From: Spirabiliibacterium falconis
GTDB lineage: Bacteria > Pseudomonadota > Gammaproteobacteria > Enterobacterales > Pasteurellaceae
Direction of reading: 5' to 3'
Assembly: GCF_014885015.1 (NCBI RefSeq)
Contig: NZ_JABMIJ010000006.1
Location: forward strand, 310,001 to 374,000
DNA: 64,000 nucleotides
How positions within the stretch are numbered: position 1 is the first letter of the stretch; the number at the start of each line of letters is the position of its first letter. Of this stretch, positions 52,253-62,888 are shown one piece after another. Made by a program: the position numbers and the translations under genes. Below the pieces are notes generated by a model, which did no database searches, was not told the origin of the DNA, and saw only the letters and a list, made by a program, of their open reading frames with translations.

Positions 52253-53406
52253 TTTTTAATTCCATACAATTTTAGCTTGTTCGCAATCGTGGTGTGTGAC
52301 GTTCCAAGTCGCGTAGCCAGTTTGCGAGTGCTTGGATAGGCTTGGTAAAACGTCCGCAGCACTTGTGATTCGTATTGCCCAATAATCTCGTCTAGCGACA
52401 TCTGCTCAAAACGCTCGATTGTGATGCTGTCCGATGCAAAGTGCGGTTGATTCTCAGTTAACTGTAGCTGTTCGCCATCTGGCGTATTCACACAGCAACG
52501 ATAAAGCGTATTATAAAGCTCTCGTACATTGCCTGCCCACTCACGGCGTTCAAGTTGCTGGATAAAAGTGCGGTTATAACGCAGGTCTCCTTTACCCAGT
52601 TGTTGGCTGATTTGAGGCAAGAAGTAGTTCACTAACGGCTCAATATCATCTATGTGTTGACGAAGCGGTGGAATTTCCAAGCCCAACACATTTAAGCGAT
52701 GATAAAGATCTTCTCGCAACTCGCCTTTTTCTACATAGTATTGCAACGGTTTTTGTGAGGTGCAAATCACTCGCACATCCGCATAATGCTCACGTTCTTC
52801 CCCAACACGGCGATAACTGCCATCATTGACAAAACGCAGCAATTTGGCTTGTAATCCAAGCGAAAGTTCATTGACTGAATCCAACAACACGGTTCCGTGA
52901 TTTGCGTACTCAAAAAAACCCGTGCTTGTGCGTTCGCCACTGGCGTGACCAAACATTTCCTGTTCGGCATCTTCTGGTGGTAATCCCGCACAATTAACAG
53001 CGATAAACTTATGTCGTTTACGAGGGCTTAATTGATGACAGCATTTCGCAAACAGATCCTTGCCTGTCCCTGTTTCACCTTGGATGAGTAATGGGGCATC
53101 AGATTGCGCATACGTTTCCAATGTCGTCAGTAATCCTTGCATAACCGCACTTTGTGCGATAATCATAGGCTCTGCACTGGCGTTATGGGTTTCAACCAAG
53201 TCGATATGTTGAATGTCGGCAAAATGTGCTAACGCATTGCGTACAACCTGCCAGTCAACATTAGTACAATCCGCCGACAAATGAACACGCAACTGCTCAT
53301 CTCGCACTTGTTCAATAGATTGGATAGAAAGAGAATACTGACGCACACATTGTGCAATGTGTGCCAGTGTTGTAGGCGTGTCTTGTGTAATAATGTCAAC
53401 GATCAT
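52249..53406 (-). CDS. tyrR: TyrR-type aromatic amino-acid regulator, short form
   Basis: 385 residues against 513 in E. coli. An N-terminal ACT-like region (about 1-75) is followed almost at once by the AAA+ domain (Walker A IQGETGTGKDLFAK near 109), so the PAS domain appears to be missing. The AAA+ part has GHASGERTSTGFFE where sigma-54 activators have GAFTGA, as expected for TyrR acting on sigma-70 promoters. The C-terminal HTH is STRKLATRLGTSHTTIANKL. AGGAG precedes the ATG. It probably senses Tyr/Phe/Trp and regulates aromatic genes. Confidence 0.88.
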   Translation of the reverse strand: MIVDIITQDTPTTLAHIAQCVRQYSLSIQSIEQVRDEQLRVHLSADCTNVDWQVVRNALAHFADIQHIDLVETHNASAEPMIIAQSAVMQGLLTTLETYAQSDAPLLIQGETGTGKDLFAKCCHQLSPRKRHKFIAVNCAGLPPEDAEQEMFGHASGERTSTGFFEYANHGTVLLDSVNELSLGLQAKLLRFVNDGSYRRVGEEREHYADVRVICTSQKPLQYYVEKGELREDLYHRLNVLGLEIPPLRQHIDDIEPLVNYFLPQISQQLGKGDLRYNRTFIQQLERREWAGNVRELYNTLYRCCVNTPDGEQLQLTENQPHFASDSITIERFEQMSLDEIIGQYESQVLRTFYQAYPSTRKLATRLGTSHTTIANKLKLYGIKK

Positions 53407-53414
53407 GTCATCTC

Positions 53415-55145
53415 CTAACCAATACGCTGCATAAAGCGGTTAAATAGGCTATCTTGAACGCCAACCAATTCGCTAAATGAGCCTTGTTCCATAATGTGTG
53501 CTTGATCCATGATACAAATGCGATCAAATTGCTCAAGTGCGGTTAATCGGTGGGTTACCATAATTAACGTTTTATGCTGACAATGCCGTAAAATCAAGCT
53601 CAAAATCTCACGCTCTGTTTCTCGGTCAAGCCCCTCCGTAGGTTCATCTAATAACACCACAGCGGCACGACTTAACAACACGCGTGCAATACCAAGACGA
53701 CGTTGCTCGCCACCAGAAAGCGGTCGCCCGCCATCGCCAAGCCACTGGGCTAATCCGTCTTGCTCAAGTAAATGCCCAAGTCCAACCGCACTTAAGGTTT
53801 CACATAGCTGCTCATCACTGGCATTACGATTGGCTAAACGTAAATTATTCGCCAGAGTATCGCTAAAAATATAAACACGTTGCGTCATTAAACACATTTC
53901 GCTACGCAGTGTGCTTTCCGTATAGTGGGCAATAGGCACGCCATATAATGAAATAGTCCCCGCAGTAGGATCATAATTGCGCACCAATAATTGCAATAAT
54001 GATGATTTACCACTCCCCGTTTTTCCCAACAAGGCTACTTTTTCACCCGAGTTGATGGCAAGATGAATATCAGTCAACACTGGGATTGTGCTATCTGGGT
54101 AATGAAAATGCACATTATCAAATGCAAGTGCAACCGCACTTTGTGTAACAGTTGTGTGAGTGCCATTGAATTGCACCAAGGGTTGTTGCTCGGTGATGTC
54201 ATTAATCCGCTGAGCAGAACTGATTACCTGCCCTAAACGCAAAAACGCCGCACCTAGCGGCATAATGATTTCAAACGATGCCAAGGCTGCAAAGGTGAAT
54301 AAGGCAATATTCGCCAACACAAAATCATGTTGTTGTACAAACTGTGTACTGCCTGCCAGATACAACATTGTCAGTAATAACACCCCATTGATCAATAAAA
54401 CAACCGCACTTGATAACCCTGTCAATGCGGCTTCTTGCCCTTGCAGACGTTGCCAATGTAACTCTTTTTTACTCAATGCATGGCGGGCTTGGGTTTCAAC
54501 ATTAAACAACAAAAGTTCAGCATGGTTTTGTAACCAGTCAATAAAACGTACACGAAATGCAGCCCGTTCAAGCGTTAACAGCACGCCAAAGCGTTTGCCC
54601 AATTGATAGAACATAAATGGAACGAGGAATGTTAGCACTAACAAAAATGCCACTAACACCAATGCCAACGTGCGGTCAATTAAACTCAAGCCCAAAAACA
54701 AAAATAAGATCACCGCTAAGGCACTGATAAAGGGGGCTGTTAGGCGTAAATACAGATTATCAAGGGTATCGACATCAGCAACTAAACGATTGAGTAAATC
54801 GCTGTTACGAAAACGCGAGAGTACACTTGGTGTAAGTGGAATAAGTTTGGCAAATACCGCAATACGCAATTTTGCAATCACACGAAAAGTCGCATCGTGA
54901 GTAACAAGTCGCTCGGCATAGCGAATAGCTGTACGCCCAATAGCCAACCCTCTCACACCCGCTGATGGATAGAAAAAGTTAAACAAAATTTGGCTGCCCG
55001 CCAACGCTGCTGCCGCCAAAAACCAGCCAGATAATGTTAATAATCCAATACTTGCACTCAAGCCTAAGATCATAAGCACAATCCCGAAAATCAAACGCCC
55101 GAGTGCATGTTTAAATAACGCTAAAAAAGGAAAAATAGCTCGCAT
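53415..55145 (-). CDS. cydC: Thiol reductant ABC exporter subunit CydC
   Basis: 576 residues, half-size ABC exporter. Six membrane helices lie in residues 1-310, with GLSASIGLLTLSGWFLAAAALAG at the start and VRGLAIGRTAIRYAERLVTHDATFR, which is typical of CydC. The ATPase has Walker A LLGKTGSGKSSLLQLLV near 367, signature LSGGEQRRLGIARVLLS and LLDEPTEGLD. With CydD it exports cysteine and glutathione to the periplasm, needed for cytochrome bd and c assembly. Nine bases after cydD. Confidence 0.95.
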   Translation of the reverse strand: MRAIFPFLALFKHALGRLIFGIVLMILGLSASIGLLTLSGWFLAAAALAGSQILFNFFYPSAGVRGLAIGRTAIRYAERLVTHDATFRVIAKLRIAVFAKLIPLTPSVLSRFRNSDLLNRLVADVDTLDNLYLRLTAPFISALAVILFLFLGLSLIDRTLALVLVAFLLVLTFLVPFMFYQLGKRFGVLLTLERAAFRVRFIDWLQNHAELLLFNVETQARHALSKKELHWQRLQGQEAALTGLSSAVVLLINGVLLLTMLYLAGSTQFVQQHDFVLANIALFTFAALASFEIIMPLGAAFLRLGQVISSAQRINDITEQQPLVQFNGTHTTVTQSAVALAFDNVHFHYPDSTIPVLTDIHLAINSGEKVALLGKTGSGKSSLLQLLVRNYDPTAGTISLYGVPIAHYTESTLRSEMCLMTQRVYIFSDTLANNLRLANRNASDEQLCETLSAVGLGHLLEQDGLAQWLGDGGRPLSGGEQRRLGIARVLLSRAAVVLLDEPTEGLDRETEREILSLILRHCQHKTLIMVTHRLTALEQFDRICIMDQAHIMEQGSFSELVGVQDSLFNRFMQRIG

Positions 55146-55154
55146 ATCATATTC

Positions 55155-56915
55155 TCAATTTATCGCATATTTCCGTTCATTTAAGAGTTGTGCAAAATAG
55201 CCTGACTGCGCCAGTTCCTCAAATTGCCCTTGCTGCACAAGCCTACCTTGACGCATCACCAAAATTTGATCGCATTGACGTAAGTCTTCTATACGGTGCG
55301 TTATCATCAATGTAGTCTGGCTGCGGCTTAATTGCGTCAATGATGCCAACACCGCACTTTCACTATTTGCATCTAAGCTAGCTGTAGGTTCATCGAGCAA
55401 TAATAATGCACTTTTACGCAAAATCGCTCGAGCCACGGCCAAACGTTGAATTTGCCCTCCTGAAAGTCCAACACCACCTTCTTGCAAAGCATAATCCAAC
55501 CCTAATTGCGTAACAAATGCCATTGCATCCGCTTGCTCAAGCGCATGCCATAGCATATCATCACTGGCATCAGGGTTGCCTAACATTACATTTTCACGAA
55601 TACTGCCAGGTAATAACAACGGATTTTGACCAACCCATGCAATATGCTCTCGCCACGATGTCAGCTCAAGTTCCCGTAGCTCAACGCCATTAATACGCAC
55701 ACTGCCACGATAGGGTAAGAAACCGAGCAACACATTAAATAACGAACTTTTCCCTGCACCACTTTGCCCCACCAACGCCACTCTCTGCCCTTTTTTTAGG
55801 CTAAAATTAAGATTCTCACTAAGTGGTTTACCTTCTGGCGTAAGCACTTCAAGATCACAGGCAGTGATGTCAATTTGCGCAGAACTGTTAACCGATTTAA
55901 CCGCACTTTGCGTGGTGATCACCTGTTGTGAGAGAAATTTTTCGATACTATCCGCCGCACCAATCGCCGCGGCACGGTCGTGATAATAGGTTCCGAGATC
56001 GCGTAGAGGTTGATAAAATTCAGGTGCAAGAATTAGGCTGAAAAAGCCAACAAATAACGTCAACATCACGCCTTGATGCCCAAATTCGATCTGCCCAAGA
56101 TAGCTAAAACCAAAATAAACCGCCATCATCGCGATGGAAATAGAGGTGAAAAATTCCAATACCGCTGAGGACAAAAACGCCACTTTCAACACATCCATTG
56201 TAGTTGTGCGAAATTCATCTGCTGCCTGTGCCATTTGTGTTTTTTCATAGTCTGTTTGGTCAAATAAACGTAACGTTTCTAGCCCTCGTAACCTATCAAG
56301 AAAACGTCCGCTTAGTCGCTGCAACACCGTGATATTTTTTTGGCTAGTTTCTGCCGCTTTAAGCCCTACTAATGCCATAAAAATAGGAATAAGTGGTGCG
56401 GTAATCAGCAAAATTGCACCTGCTACCCAGTTAATTGGGAATACTGCCGCCACAATAATCAGTGGAATTAACAGTGACAAATATTGTTGTGGCAGATAAC
56501 GTGCATAAAAATTATGCAAATTTTCCACCTGCTCTAGCACAATGGTTGCCCAGCTTCCTGCGGGGTGTTGTTTCATTGCAACAGGACCAATTTCTGCCAA
56601 TTTATCAAAGAGTTGGCTTCGAATATGATGACGCAAGCGTTGCCCACTGGAAAAACCAATTTTTTCACGCCAATACAAAATACCTGCACGCAGGATAAAA
56701 ATGCCTAGCAGTCCAACAAAATAGTTCACAAATGCATTCGGCAAAGCACGTTTAATGATCAGTTGCTCAAGTAAAAATGCCAGTCCCCATGTTTGTATCA
56801 CGAGTAAAACCGCACTTATACCACCAAGCAGCACGTTTAAATATAAAGGGCGTTTAATAATCGCACGTTGAGCCCGTAACCATCGATTAACTTGCTTTTG
56901 ACGTGTTTTATCCAT
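55155..56915 (-). CDS. cydD: Thiol reductant ABC exporter subunit CydD
   Basis: 586 residues from MDKTRQKQVNRWLRAQR, with AAGGACGAAG upstream. Membrane domain (1-330) and ATPase domain with Walker A LVGQSGAGKSSLFNVLLG near 385, signature LSGGQIQRLAVARAIL and LLLDEPTASLD. It is the partner of CydC. It lies downstream of trxB, a thiol-redox grouping conserved in the family. Confidence 0.95.
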   Translation of the reverse strand: MDKTRQKQVNRWLRAQRAIIKRPLYLNVLLGGISAVLLVIQTWGLAFLLEQLIIKRALPNAFVNYFVGLLGIFILRAGILYWREKIGFSSGQRLRHHIRSQLFDKLAEIGPVAMKQHPAGSWATIVLEQVENLHNFYARYLPQQYLSLLIPLIIVAAVFPINWVAGAILLITAPLIPIFMALVGLKAAETSQKNITVLQRLSGRFLDRLRGLETLRLFDQTDYEKTQMAQAADEFRTTTMDVLKVAFLSSAVLEFFTSISIAMMAVYFGFSYLGQIEFGHQGVMLTLFVGFFSLILAPEFYQPLRDLGTYYHDRAAAIGAADSIEKFLSQQVITTQSAVKSVNSSAQIDITACDLEVLTPEGKPLSENLNFSLKKGQRVALVGQSGAGKSSLFNVLLGFLPYRGSVRINGVELRELELTSWREHIAWVGQNPLLLPGSIRENVMLGNPDASDDMLWHALEQADAMAFVTQLGLDYALQEGGVGLSGGQIQRLAVARAILRKSALLLLDEPTASLDANSESAVLASLTQLSRSQTTLMITHRIEDLRQCDQILVMRQGRLVQQGQFEELAQSGYFAQLLNERKYAIN

Positions 56916-56960
56916 TCTTCGTCCTTGAACTAGTGCAAGCTCACCCTTGCACATTCGTCA

Positions 56961-58780
<1,820 letters not shown>

Positions 58781-58803
58781 AATACTCCTAGATGATCACT
58801 GTG

Positions 58804-59199
58804 TTATTTATATTTTGGGTGATACGTATCACGCAAGTCATAAAGCGTTTGTACATGCGCTTTTGCATCATCAAGTTTACCTTGTACCGCATCGTCTTTT
58901 GCCTGCTCTGCTGCCTCAATAAATGCTTGCATTCCATTTTGATAATCTTGCATTTCTGCACTATCTGGGGCGTTATCCGCTAAGCGATGTGGCGTTTGAT
59001 CCTTGCTGCGTTGTGCCGCTGCAATGACACTCTCCATTGCCTTGATAAAATCCTGCTCATTATCCGCTCTTAGGGCTTGGCGCGTACTTTGCATAATCTC
59101 CCGCATATCTTGCGAGAGTGCGCCATGCGCTAACGTCACGGTGCTTACGCCCAATAAACCTGCAAATACCGCACTTTTCATCATCATATTTAATTGCAT
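58804..59199 (-). CDS. cybC: Cytochrome b562-family periplasmic protein
   Basis: 131 residues from the ATG with CAGGAG upstream; a GTG two codons earlier is the alternative. Signal peptide MMMKSAVFAGLLGVSTVTLAHG. The mature part is a four-helix bundle with the heme-ligand candidates Met in SQDMREIM near the start and His in the closing RDTYHPKYK. KDQTPHRLADNAPDSAEMQDYQNGM aligns with the middle of E. coli b562. Probably a soluble periplasmic electron carrier or sensor. Eleven bases after glmM. Confidence 0.88.
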   Translation of the reverse strand: MQLNMMMKSAVFAGLLGVSTVTLAHGALSQDMREIMQSTRQALRADNEQDFIKAMESVIAAAQRSKDQTPHRLADNAPDSAEMQDYQNGMQAFIEAAEQAKDDAVQGKLDDAKAHVQTLYDLRDTYHPKYK

Positions 59200-59210
59200 A
59201 CTCACTCCTG

Positions 59211-60548
59211 TTATTTAACCGCTTTCACCGCACTTGCTATTCGTTCAGCACTACTTTGAGCCAATTCAGCATCTTGGCACTCAACCATAACACGAATAAG
59301 TGGCTCTGTGCCTGATTTACGCAGTAAAATACGCCCTTTTCCTGCAAGCTGTTTTTCCACCTCTGCGGCAACGGCTTTCACATCATCGCTTGCTAATGGA
59401 TCCATACCGCCTTCAAAACGCACATTAATTAATACTTGCGGGAAGAGTTGCACCGCACTTGCTAATTCATTGAGGCTGACATTCTGTTGCACCATCGCTG
59501 CAAGCACCTCTAGAGAGGCAATAATGCCATCACCTGTGGTATTTTTATCAGACACGATAATATGTCCAGAATTCTCACCGCCAAATTTCCAGTTATGCGC
59601 TTCCATTTGCTCAAGCACATAACGATCCCCAACTTTCGCTCGCACAAAGGGGATCATTAACTGTTTTAATGCAAGCTCTAGTGCCATATTACTCATCAAG
59701 GTGCCAACCACGCCACCTTGTAATTTACCCGCACGCAACGCTTCACGTGCAATAATAAATAAAATCTGATCCCCATCGACTTTATTACCAAGGTGATCTA
59801 CCATAATTAAACGGTCACCATCACCATCATACGCCAAGCCGACATCAGCGCGTGATTGCACCACAATTTCTTGTAAGGCTTTAATGTCTGTCGCACCGCA
59901 CTTTTCATTAATATTTAGCCCATTTGGTTTTGTCCCAATTTCAATCACATCCGCCCCTAATTCACGCAATACATTTGGGGCAATGTGATAGGTTGCGCCA
60001 TTAGCACAATCAACGACAATTTTTAAGTTATTTAAACTGGCATGGGCTGGAAATGTGCTTTTACAAAATTCAATATACCGCCCAGACGCATCACTAATAC
60101 GGCTCGCTCGCCCAAGTTCCGCAGACTCCACGCAATCCATTGGCTCATCTAGCATTGCTTCAATTGCCAGCTCTACGTCATCAGGTAATTTTGTGCCTTG
60201 ACTCGAAAAAAACTTAATACCGTTATCCCAATAAGGATTATGCGAGGCAGAAATAACAATGCCCGCTTCAGCACGAAACGTGCGAGTTAAATATGCAACC
60301 GCTGGCGTCGGCATAGGTCCAATAAATGCCGCAGAAAGTCCTGCCGCCGCAAGCCCAGCTTCTAGTGCGGATTCAAGCATATAACCTGAGATACGCGTAT
60401 CTTTTCCGATTAACACTTTTTTACTGCCTTGACTTGCAAGCACTTTGCCTGCTGCCCAACCAAGTTTTAAAGCAAATTCAGGCGTGATAGGAAAAGTCCC
60501 TACTTTGCCACGTACACCATCAGTACCGAAATATTTACGTTCTGCCAT
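59211..60548 (-). CDS. glmM: Phosphoglucosamine mutase
   Basis: 445 residues. [17 protein letters not shown] opens the alpha-D-phosphohexomutase fold, the phospho-Ser lies in [19 protein letters not shown] near 102, the Mg loop is [13 protein letters not shown] near 240, and the phosphate loop is [14 protein letters not shown] near 410. It converts GlcN-6-P to GlcN-1-P for UDP-GlcNAc. It follows folP by 14 bases, as in E. coli. Confidence 0.97.
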   Translation of the reverse strand: MAERKYFGTDGVRGKVGTFPITPEFALKLGWAAGKVLASQGSKKVLIGKDTRISGYMLESALEAGLAAAGLSAAFIGPMPTPAVAYLTRTFRAEAGIVISASHNPYWDNGIKFFSSQGTKLPDDVELAIEAMLDEPMDCVESAELGRASRISDASGRYIEFCKSTFPAHASLNNLKIVVDCANGATYHIAPNVLRELGADVIEIGTKPNGLNINEKCGATDIKALQEIVVQSRADVGLAYDGDGDRLIMVDHLGNKVDGDQILFIIAREALRAGKLQGGVVGTLMSNMALELALKQLMIPFVRAKVGDRYVLEQMEAHNWKFGGENSGHIIVSDKNTTGDGIIASLEVLAAMVQQNVSLNELASAVQLFPQVLINVRFEGGMDPLASDDVKAVAAEVEKQLAGKGRILLRKSGTEPLIRVMVECQDAELAQSSAERIASAVKAVK

Positions 60549-60562
60549 TGTTTTTCCTTAAC

Positions 60563-61402
60563 TTATTTTACCAAGGCAGGATTTTGCGTTACCTGCCAAA
60601 TTTTAAGTGCCTGCGCCATTGCTTTCACATTGTGCACACGCAAAATACGTGCTCCTTTCATCACGGTGAGTAATGTTGCCACCGCACTGCCAAGATCGCG
60701 ATCATCAACATCATTTTTTAAGACATTACCGATCATGGACTTGCGTGAAAGCCCCGCCAATATGGGATACCCTAACTTACACAATTTATCTAACTGTTGC
60801 AGTAATTGATAATTGTGTTCTGTAGTTTTTCCAAAACCAAAGCCGGGGTCAAGTATAATATGTTCAGCCCTAACCCCTGCATTTATGCAGATTTGTGCTC
60901 GTTGTGCAAGGTATTCACACACCTCTTGCACAACATCATCATAGTGCGGGCATTGCTGCATCGTACGAGGTTGCCCCTGCATGTGCATTAAACAGACAGG
61001 CAAATCTAGCGCAACCGCACTTTGCAATGCTCCGTCTTCTTGTAATGCTCGCACATCGTTGATGATGTCCATGCCCGCCTTAGCCGCCTCTCGCATCACT
61101 TGTGCTTTGGAGGTATCCACTGAAATCCAACAATCAAAGCGCGATCTTACCGCTTCTACCAGCGGGATAACACGGGCTAACTCTTCATCCACGCTAACGT
61201 CTGCCGCGCCAGGGCGTGTCGACTCTCCCCCAATATCAATGATGCTCGCCCCCTGCGTTAACATTGCTTCTGCATGATAGAGGGCGTCATCCAAGCGTAA
61301 AAATTGTCCACTATCTGAAAATGAATCGGGGGTAACATTTAAAATCCCCATAATCTGCACTTGGCTAAGATCTAAAGTGCGGTTATTTGCGCTTAATAAC
61401 AT
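60563..61402 (-). CDS. folP: Dihydropteroate synthase
   Basis: 279 residues, TIM barrel. VQIMGILNVTPDSFSDSG near 16, IIDIGGESTRPGA near 55, VDTSKAQVM, and the closing LRVHNVKAMAQAL are diagnostic. It joins pterin pyrophosphate with p-aminobenzoate and is the sulfonamide target. The FLRLDDALYHAEAM loop and the STRPGA loop look normal, so no resistance change is evident by eye. Confidence 0.97.
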   Translation of the reverse strand: MLLSANNRTLDLSQVQIMGILNVTPDSFSDSGQFLRLDDALYHAEAMLTQGASIIDIGGESTRPGAADVSVDEELARVIPLVEAVRSRFDCWISVDTSKAQVMREAAKAGMDIINDVRALQEDGALQSAVALDLPVCLMHMQGQPRTMQQCPHYDDVVQEVCEYLAQRAQICINAGVRAEHIILDPGFGFGKTTEHNYQLLQQLDKLCKLGYPILAGLSRKSMIGNVLKNDVDDRDLGSAVATLLTVMKGARILRVHNVKAMAQALKIWQVTQNPALVK

Positions 61403-61410
61403 ATCTGCCC

Positions 61411-62262
61411 TTAATCTTGATGAAAATATTGCGTTTGCTCTTCCAGCACCATTTGATAAGGATCTGGATAGCGATAATCAAATTCAAGCTCACGACAAAT
61501 TTTCTCACCGCAGATAATACGTTGTGGGTCGTGTGATGAATACGCAAATTCAGGGACATCAAGCCCACTTTGCTTCGCCATTTCCACATAATAGTCTGCA
61601 CGCGTTGGATGATTTGGGGCACAAAGATTATAAACCCGTTTATAAGCACGCGTTTCTAACAATAGTTCGATTGCCAAAATGCAGTCCGTTAAATGCACCA
61701 GATTGACAGGCTGGTTGCCATTTGGCAGGTTTTTGCGTCCAGCCAATGTATTGATCGGGTGACGATCTGCTCCGATTAAGCCACTTAACCGTAAAATATC
61801 ACAATCAATATCGTGCTGTGCCAGCAGCCAATTTTCTATTTCAAACAACGCAATGCCAACCTCAGAGCTAGGATTAGGACGATCATTTTCAGTAAAAATG
61901 CCTTCTGCTAACGGATATACCGCACTTGAGCTAATAAATAAAATATGCTCAACACCATTGTTCAGTGCCTCATTGACTAAATTTTTTATCCCTTGTACAT
62001 AGCTGTTAAGATCGAAAAAATATTCACTCGGCGGAATATTAATAATCAAGCTATCCACATCGAAAAGTGCGGTCAAATCATCAGGATCGGCATTAATCTC
62101 AGGCGTTAACTCTAACAGATAGGCCTCAAACCCATTTAAGCGCATTCGCTCTTCACCATCATGGGTACGCTTAGTGCCTTTCACTGCCCAACCAACACGC
62201 TTCAAATGTTTTGCTAAGCTAAAACCAAGCCATCCAAGCCCAACAATTGCCACCGAGTTCAT
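61411..62262 (-). CDS. NAD-dependent epimerase/dehydratase-like protein (YeeZ family)
   Basis: 283 residues. The N-terminal nucleotide motif is VAIVGLGWLGFSLAKHL near 5. The middle has ILFISSSAVYPLAEGIFTENDRPNP near 107, with Ser and Tyr as in short-chain dehydrogenases, and a late YNLCAPNHPTRADYYVEMA. It resembles E. coli YeeZ; substrate unknown. It is two bases after the methyltransferase gene and eight before folP, so probably in the same transcript. Confidence 0.85.
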   Translation of the reverse strand: MNSVAIVGLGWLGFSLAKHLKRVGWAVKGTKRTHDGEERMRLNGFEAYLLELTPEINADPDDLTALFDVDSLIINIPPSEYFFDLNSYVQGIKNLVNEALNNGVEHILFISSSAVYPLAEGIFTENDRPNPSSEVGIALFEIENWLLAQHDIDCDILRLSGLIGADRHPINTLAGRKNLPNGNQPVNLVHLTDCILAIELLLETRAYKRVYNLCAPNHPTRADYYVEMAKQSGLDVPEFAYSSHDPQRIICGEKICRELEFDYRYPDPYQMVLEEQTQYFHQD

Positions 62263-62264
62263 AG

Positions 62265-62888
62265 TTAATCCTTGTTTGTTACTTTACGCAAGCAAATGTG
62301 TTGCATCTGCCCGCCGAAAAATGTTTGTTGCGTTATTATCGCCAATGGTTGCGCGATGAGCAAGTTATCAATTTGTAAAGTGATACGTGTGCCAAGTACT
62401 GCTGTCAGCTTATTCAGCCATCGACGCAATACGCCAATATTTTCTCCCATTAGCACAGCTTTATCCCAAATAGATAAAATACCGCCCTCTTTTAACACTC
62501 GCACGGCTTCTTGTAAAAGTGCGGTTTCGTCATCCACGACGGCTAAAATCAAATGCAGTAACACACAATCCATCGATTGATCAGGTAAACGGGAATGTAG
62601 CACATTCACCTGCTCAATATGTAGATCCAGGTTATGCCCTTGCTGAGCAAGTTTTTGCTGCCTTTGCTGGCATTTTAACAACATCGTATGAGAAAAGTCA
62701 CTGGCATAAACCGCACTTTGTGCTGGCAAAAATGCGAGATCTTGCCCATTGCCGCAGCCCGGTAGCCAAAATTTGCGGCACTCACTGAAATCTAGTGCTG
62801 CAAATACCTGTTTACGCTGGTGGGCTACCAAAGAAATGATGTGATCATAAAATACAGCATACCAATCCCAACGCATTGCATTCGCCAT
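62265..62888 (-). CDS. Class I SAM-dependent methyltransferase
   Basis: 207 residues from MANAMRWDWYAVFYDHII, with TAGGAGA upstream. The SAM loop KFWLPGCGNGQDLAFLP lies near 46, the acidic end of strand 2 is YASDFSHTML, and PDQSMDCVLLHLILAVVDDE is motif IV. Substrate unknown; the fold resembles UbiE/COQ5-type and small-molecule methyltransferases. It overlaps the stop of the fadJ-like gene by one base (TAATG). Confidence 0.85.
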   Translation of the reverse strand: MANAMRWDWYAVFYDHIISLVAHQRKQVFAALDFSECRKFWLPGCGNGQDLAFLPAQSAVYASDFSHTMLLKCQQRQQKLAQQGHNLDLHIEQVNVLHSRLPDQSMDCVLLHLILAVVDDETALLQEAVRVLKEGGILSIWDKAVLMGENIGVLRRWLNKLTAVLGTRITLQIDNLLIAQPLAIITQQTFFGGQMQHICLRKVTNKD

